From Combretum micranthum (Eukaryota; Streptophyta; Magnoliopsida; Myrtales; Combretaceae): a DNA stretch of 64,000 bases. This document shows positions 60,685 through 64,000 of the stretch, piece after piece; the first letter of the stretch is position 1; every line of letters starts with the position of its first letter. The position numbers and the translations under genes were made by a program. Under the pieces are notes generated by a model. That model ran no database searches, was not told the DNA's origin, and saw only the letters and a list, made by a program, of their open reading frames with translations. The stretch spans positions 372,001 to 436,000 of the forward strand of contig JAMXBD010001204.1 of the NCBI GenBank assembly GCA_024138025.1, in the 5' to 3' direction.

Positions 60685-61927
60685 TGAAAATGTACTAGAA
60701 AATACTCAAGAGAGGGGGATGAATTGAGTATTTGCCCTAAATTTACAATTAAATAATTATTCAAACATAATTGAAATAAAATTTGACAACAGCTAATATA
60801 GTAATAACAAGATATAAGAAGGAAAGTAAAAGAGATAGGGAATGATAAATCAAGCCTAGATTTAATGTGAAGTTTATCCCGCTTCCTACTCTCTATGATC
60901 CCACAATCTCCTCCAATAAAGGACTTCTCGCACTTTATTAATATCAAACTCAAATAATTAAATAAAGCAGTACACAAGTTATAACACTCAGGAAATAAAG
61001 TATATCCTTCTCTTCTGTAGTGCTCTCTTATAAAGTTACAAGTTAAGAACGGAGCAAAACTTGATTTTCTCTCTCTTACTTAGAATTTGTAAAATAATGA
61101 ACAAGAGAACAATAATAAGAGGATTATTGATTTGTTTGTTTGCAAATGAAGGCTTTTTCAAATTTTCTCTGAATCTTCAAAGGATTATGTATTTATATTC
61201 AAGTAAATTACACCAATGGGTTACAACGTTTGGAAAAGTTCATTTAGGTCATAACGTTTGGGAGGTAAGTTTATTTTAAGTCACAATACTTAAAAAAGTG
61301 ATTCAATCAGGTCACGATAAACACGTATCACCTTCTCCTGTTGACACATGTCACCTTGCTCCTATTGACACGTGTCCACAGTAACCAAGATTAAATCACT
61401 TTTCCAAACATTGTGATTTAAAATGAACTTACCCCCCCAAATGTTATGATTCAAAATGAACTTTTCCAAACGTTGTGAAAAAAATAAACAAGTGTTGTGA
61501 CATACTGGTGTAATTTACCCATTTATATTCTCTAAAAGTGAAAATGTTCGTTGGTGATATCGTTTGATAGACGACAACATTAAATGCGCACAACGGTTGA
61601 TTTAAAGGCTCACTAGCTTGCCGATACAAGCTCCTACATGCTCGTCGGTCCAAGTTTCGCGCCTTGTCACGCCTTGAGTTTTGCCTCCTCGCAATTTGGA
61701 TTTTGGACTTGATCACAACTGTGCTTTCTTCTACTAAACCAACTCGCTAGTCCAATTTGCACCGACGAGTCGGTGTAATTCCTGTATGCACAACAAACAA
61801 AGCACAAATTTCTAGATATATTTTTCCTTACATAAATCATTAATTTTAGAAGTGAAGTGTGTTTACAAAAACTTTTATAGAAGTGATTTTTTTTCATCAA
61901 AATCACATAAAATATTTTAGTTTAACA
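60685..61927 (-). repeat. LTR C (5' LTR of the complex) with a MITE inside
   Basis: On the minus strand it starts TGTTAAACTAAAAT and ends TACATTTTCA. Without the 320 bp MITE and one copy of its 10 bp duplication it is 913 bp, like LTR B. Confidence 0.88.
61201..61520. mobile_element. MULE-type MITE in LTR C
   Basis: The left end AAGTAAATTACACCAATGGG and the right end read inwards, GGGTAAATTACACCAGTATG, are inverted repeats; the similarity continues with ACAACGTTTGGAAAAGTTCA. ATTTATATTC stands on both sides (61191-61200 and 61521-61530), a perfect 10 bp repeat (9 bp duplication plus a chance match is equally possible). LTR A and B lack it. Non-coding, 320 bp. Confidence 0.85.
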
Positions 61928-61932
61928 ATATT

Positions 61933-62968
61933 GACCCTCATAACCTACAAGTTGAAGTAGGGACTGGGTTAGTCCACTTACATAGCTTTAGTCAAACTTG
62001 ATACATAGATTTTATACAAAAAATTAAATTTATTATTCCTCTAATAGCATTTGGTGTTGTCTCTTCTACATTAACAAACATAGCAAACAGTATTAGAGAA
62101 ATAGTAAAAGTAGCTACAAAAAAAGTTAATTGATGTTAAATTAACTACTTGAAAGCTTAGGTATTAAATTAAATTTTCTCGCAAAGTTCAAAAGACTAAA
62201 TTTGATGTGCTCCTTATAGTTAAAATAGAACTATGGAAATGGTGACCATTTATCATATGCAAGTGTTATTTAATCCATCTCAAAAACAAAAAAAAAAATT
62301 ATTATTATTATTATTATTATTATTAGTCAATATGAATAGATTTTCTAAACTCTTCAATAAACTAATTGTGATATCATGTGAATGAAAGTTGCATATGATT
62401 GTTGGAGAAAACAGGTAGTTTATATAAGTTCAATGTAGAGAATATCAAATCAATACTAATTTGAAACTTCTAGATTAAGTGGAATGTTTATTAGTATTTT
62501 TTGGCTTAACTTCAACTATTTAATGCTTAGAGTATTATAAATTGCACCAAAACCAACCTTTAACTAATAGGTAGATGATTTTAAGACGGATCAAGGCATA
62601 TGTTGATGCCCTACTTTGACCCAATTTAGTTAAAAGATTCGAGGAGAGCAAGGATGCCACCGAGATGTACTTTTGGTATGTTTTGAAGATAAATTATAGG
62701 TAAAGATTAGCAGAAGTAATCAAATCCTACATCGGAAGAGAATTGTGCCCAATTATTAAGTTTGGTGATGCTGACATTGTGTGTTTAAGAGAGGACGAGG
62801 AAGTGGGGAAAGTCCCACTTAGATTGTCCAAGAGAACGAGTAGTGATATACAAGGTAAAGGTAGAATGTATCAAATCAATATCAGTTAGATTTTTTTTTT
62901 TTTAAAATCCAAGTGGTTGCGAAAGATTCATTAGCTATGGTTTGCTTTTGGCACAAAGGATTATTAGA
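61933..62968. other. AT-rich flank of the Copia complex
   Basis: No coding region was recognised. The stretch 62580-62860 is less AT-rich but has no readable domain. Confidence 0.5.
62298..62325. repeat. (ATT)n microsatellite
   Basis: About nine ATT units follow a poly-A run. Confidence 0.9.
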
Positions 62969-63184
62969 TGATCTGTTTTTCATCTGTATCTGTATCTTTT
63001 TTAAAATGATATATAAACATGTCCGATTTACATCTATATTTTATATATATTTTATTTATTTGATCTTTTGATGAGAACTGCCAATTTTGCTTTATCTATA
63101 TCTATTTCTTGATAAATAATTTGTTAGAAAAAAGTTTGAAAAAAGTGTCTGTATCTACTGGAAAAAGCTAAACAAACAGACCCT
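62969..63184 (+). mobile_element. MITE, family 1, copy 3
   Basis: It starts ATGATCTGTTTTTCATC and ends AAACAAACAGACCC, approximate inverted ends. It matches 31700-31920 and, reversed, 1-147. Non-coding. Confidence 0.65.
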
Positions 63185-63948
63185 ATATGTATCTTAAGGT
63201 TGTAACAGTGTAGTAATAAAGGAAAAGGAAGGAAAAAAATAACACTAAACAAGTGCATACTTGTTCAATGAATTTAGGGATCTATCCAATAGTTTTAAAG
63301 GTGTATTTATAATTTTTTAAAAGAAAACATAAACTATAATATTAAAAAATTGACTATTTTGGAGCCTTCAGTATTTAAAGTATTTTTTTAAATATTTTAG
63401 AATAACATCACTCTCTATCCATGCAAGAACCATTCATTATCTCTACAAAATTGAATGAAAAAAAAATTAAAATAAATAATACATGGGTAATATGCAATTA
63501 TTACCCTTATGATTGAAATAGGCCTAGCCGATTTGTTGTTTTCTATCTCTTCCTCTAACTAAAATATAAGTCCCTCTCTCTTAATTCCAACAGTGCTTAT
63601 GGTTTAGGAGAAGAGGTTAGCAATTCCTTTCTGTTATGATTAAGCATATTTTTAGAAAAGAAAGATAATTTTGATGAGGAATTATTATTCTTGTAGTGAT
63701 TGGAAGGATGTAAGATTTGTTATTTATTTCATGTTATATGAAATAAACAATCTTTTTTTATCAAAATTTTTTATAAATCAAACGAAGACATAAATATGTT
63801 GCAGTAACCTCATTCACTTCCTATACAAGCATATGATATATTAGCAAACCTTCCATCCCACTTGCACTTTCATTATCATTTAGATTTATATCAGCCTCTA
63901 GTACACACAAATGCAAACCCCATGACATATAAAAAGAATCGGATAAAT
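63185..63948. other. AT-rich stretch, nothing recognised
   Basis: No coding region or repeat structure was seen. Confidence 0.5.
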
Positions 63949-64000
63949 TATATTAACGTTTTGGAGTAATTTTATTTAATCTATTAACGTTTTAAGTGGT
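63949..64000. mobile_element. possible start of another MULE-type MITE, cut by the window edge
   Basis: ATAAATTATATTAACGTTTTGGAGT resembles the end of the MITE at 61201 (GTAAATTACAC..AACGTTTGG). The other end lies outside the window. Confidence 0.3.

Larger units (their letters stand above)
51280..61927 (-). mobile_element. Copia complex with three LTRs and two gag regions (same family as 16.7 kb)
   Basis: The order on the minus strand is LTR C (60685-61927), gag, LTR B (58642-59554), gag, protease, integrase, RT, extra frame, LTR A (51280-52143). ATGTT at 51275-51279 and ATATT at 61928-61932 differ at one base and look like the outer target duplication. No duplication is seen around LTR B. 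This fits one insertion that became a tandem array by unequal recombination, with loss of pol from one unit. All frames are broken. Confidence 0.82.

Overview
The window is nuclear DNA from a flowering plant, most likely a eudicot. It is AT-rich and dense in LTR retrotransposons, MITEs and microsatellites. Its genes have GT-AG introns, and the two genes that can be identified are of plant type. The species cannot be told from the sequence.

Layout. 1-3.9 kb is AT-rich with no supported gene. 3.9-15.0 kb is a decayed Ty3/Gypsy element. Its 5' LTR is split by a 2.7 kb solo LTR and by a second insertion of about 1.5 kb. Its body carries an 800 bp Cassandra-type TRIM with 5S rRNA-like LTRs and a further LTR-type insertion. 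16.7-29.0 kb is a complete but dead Copia element resembling Sireviruses, bounded by a perfect TGAAT target duplication. It contains a 96-base G run, a 1.8 kb non-coding insertion, a 2.77 kb solo LTR with TATAT duplications and a SINE. 29-32 kb holds small MITEs. 32.4-34.6 kb has exon-like pieces of an unidentified gene.

The two recognisable host genes lie at 38.2-48.9 kb and their 3' ends face each other. The first is a nine-exon RRP36 gene (nucleolar rRNA processing, 243 aa) on the + strand. The second is a GRAS-family SCL28-like gene on the - strand. The SCL28-like frame is broken near codon 76. Its upstream region has a TATA box and four MSA-like motifs (AACGG core), which fits G2/M expression through MYB3R factors. 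A candidate Pack-MULE with a GRF zinc-finger fragment and a hAT-like MITE lie between the two genes.

51.3-61.9 kb is a minus-strand Copia complex of the same family as the 16.7 kb element. It has three LTRs and two gag regions, and its third LTR carries a 320 bp MULE-type MITE with a perfect 10 bp target duplication. The rest, to 64 kb, is AT-rich with one more MITE.

The two host genes are unrelated in pathway, although both are linked to proliferating cells (ribosome production and cell-cycle control). I found no new multi-gene system. The strongest leads are the frame break in an otherwise intact SCL28-like gene with a mitotic-type promoter, the three-LTR Copia complex, the poly-G run, and GC-rich segments that differ between the two long solo LTRs.
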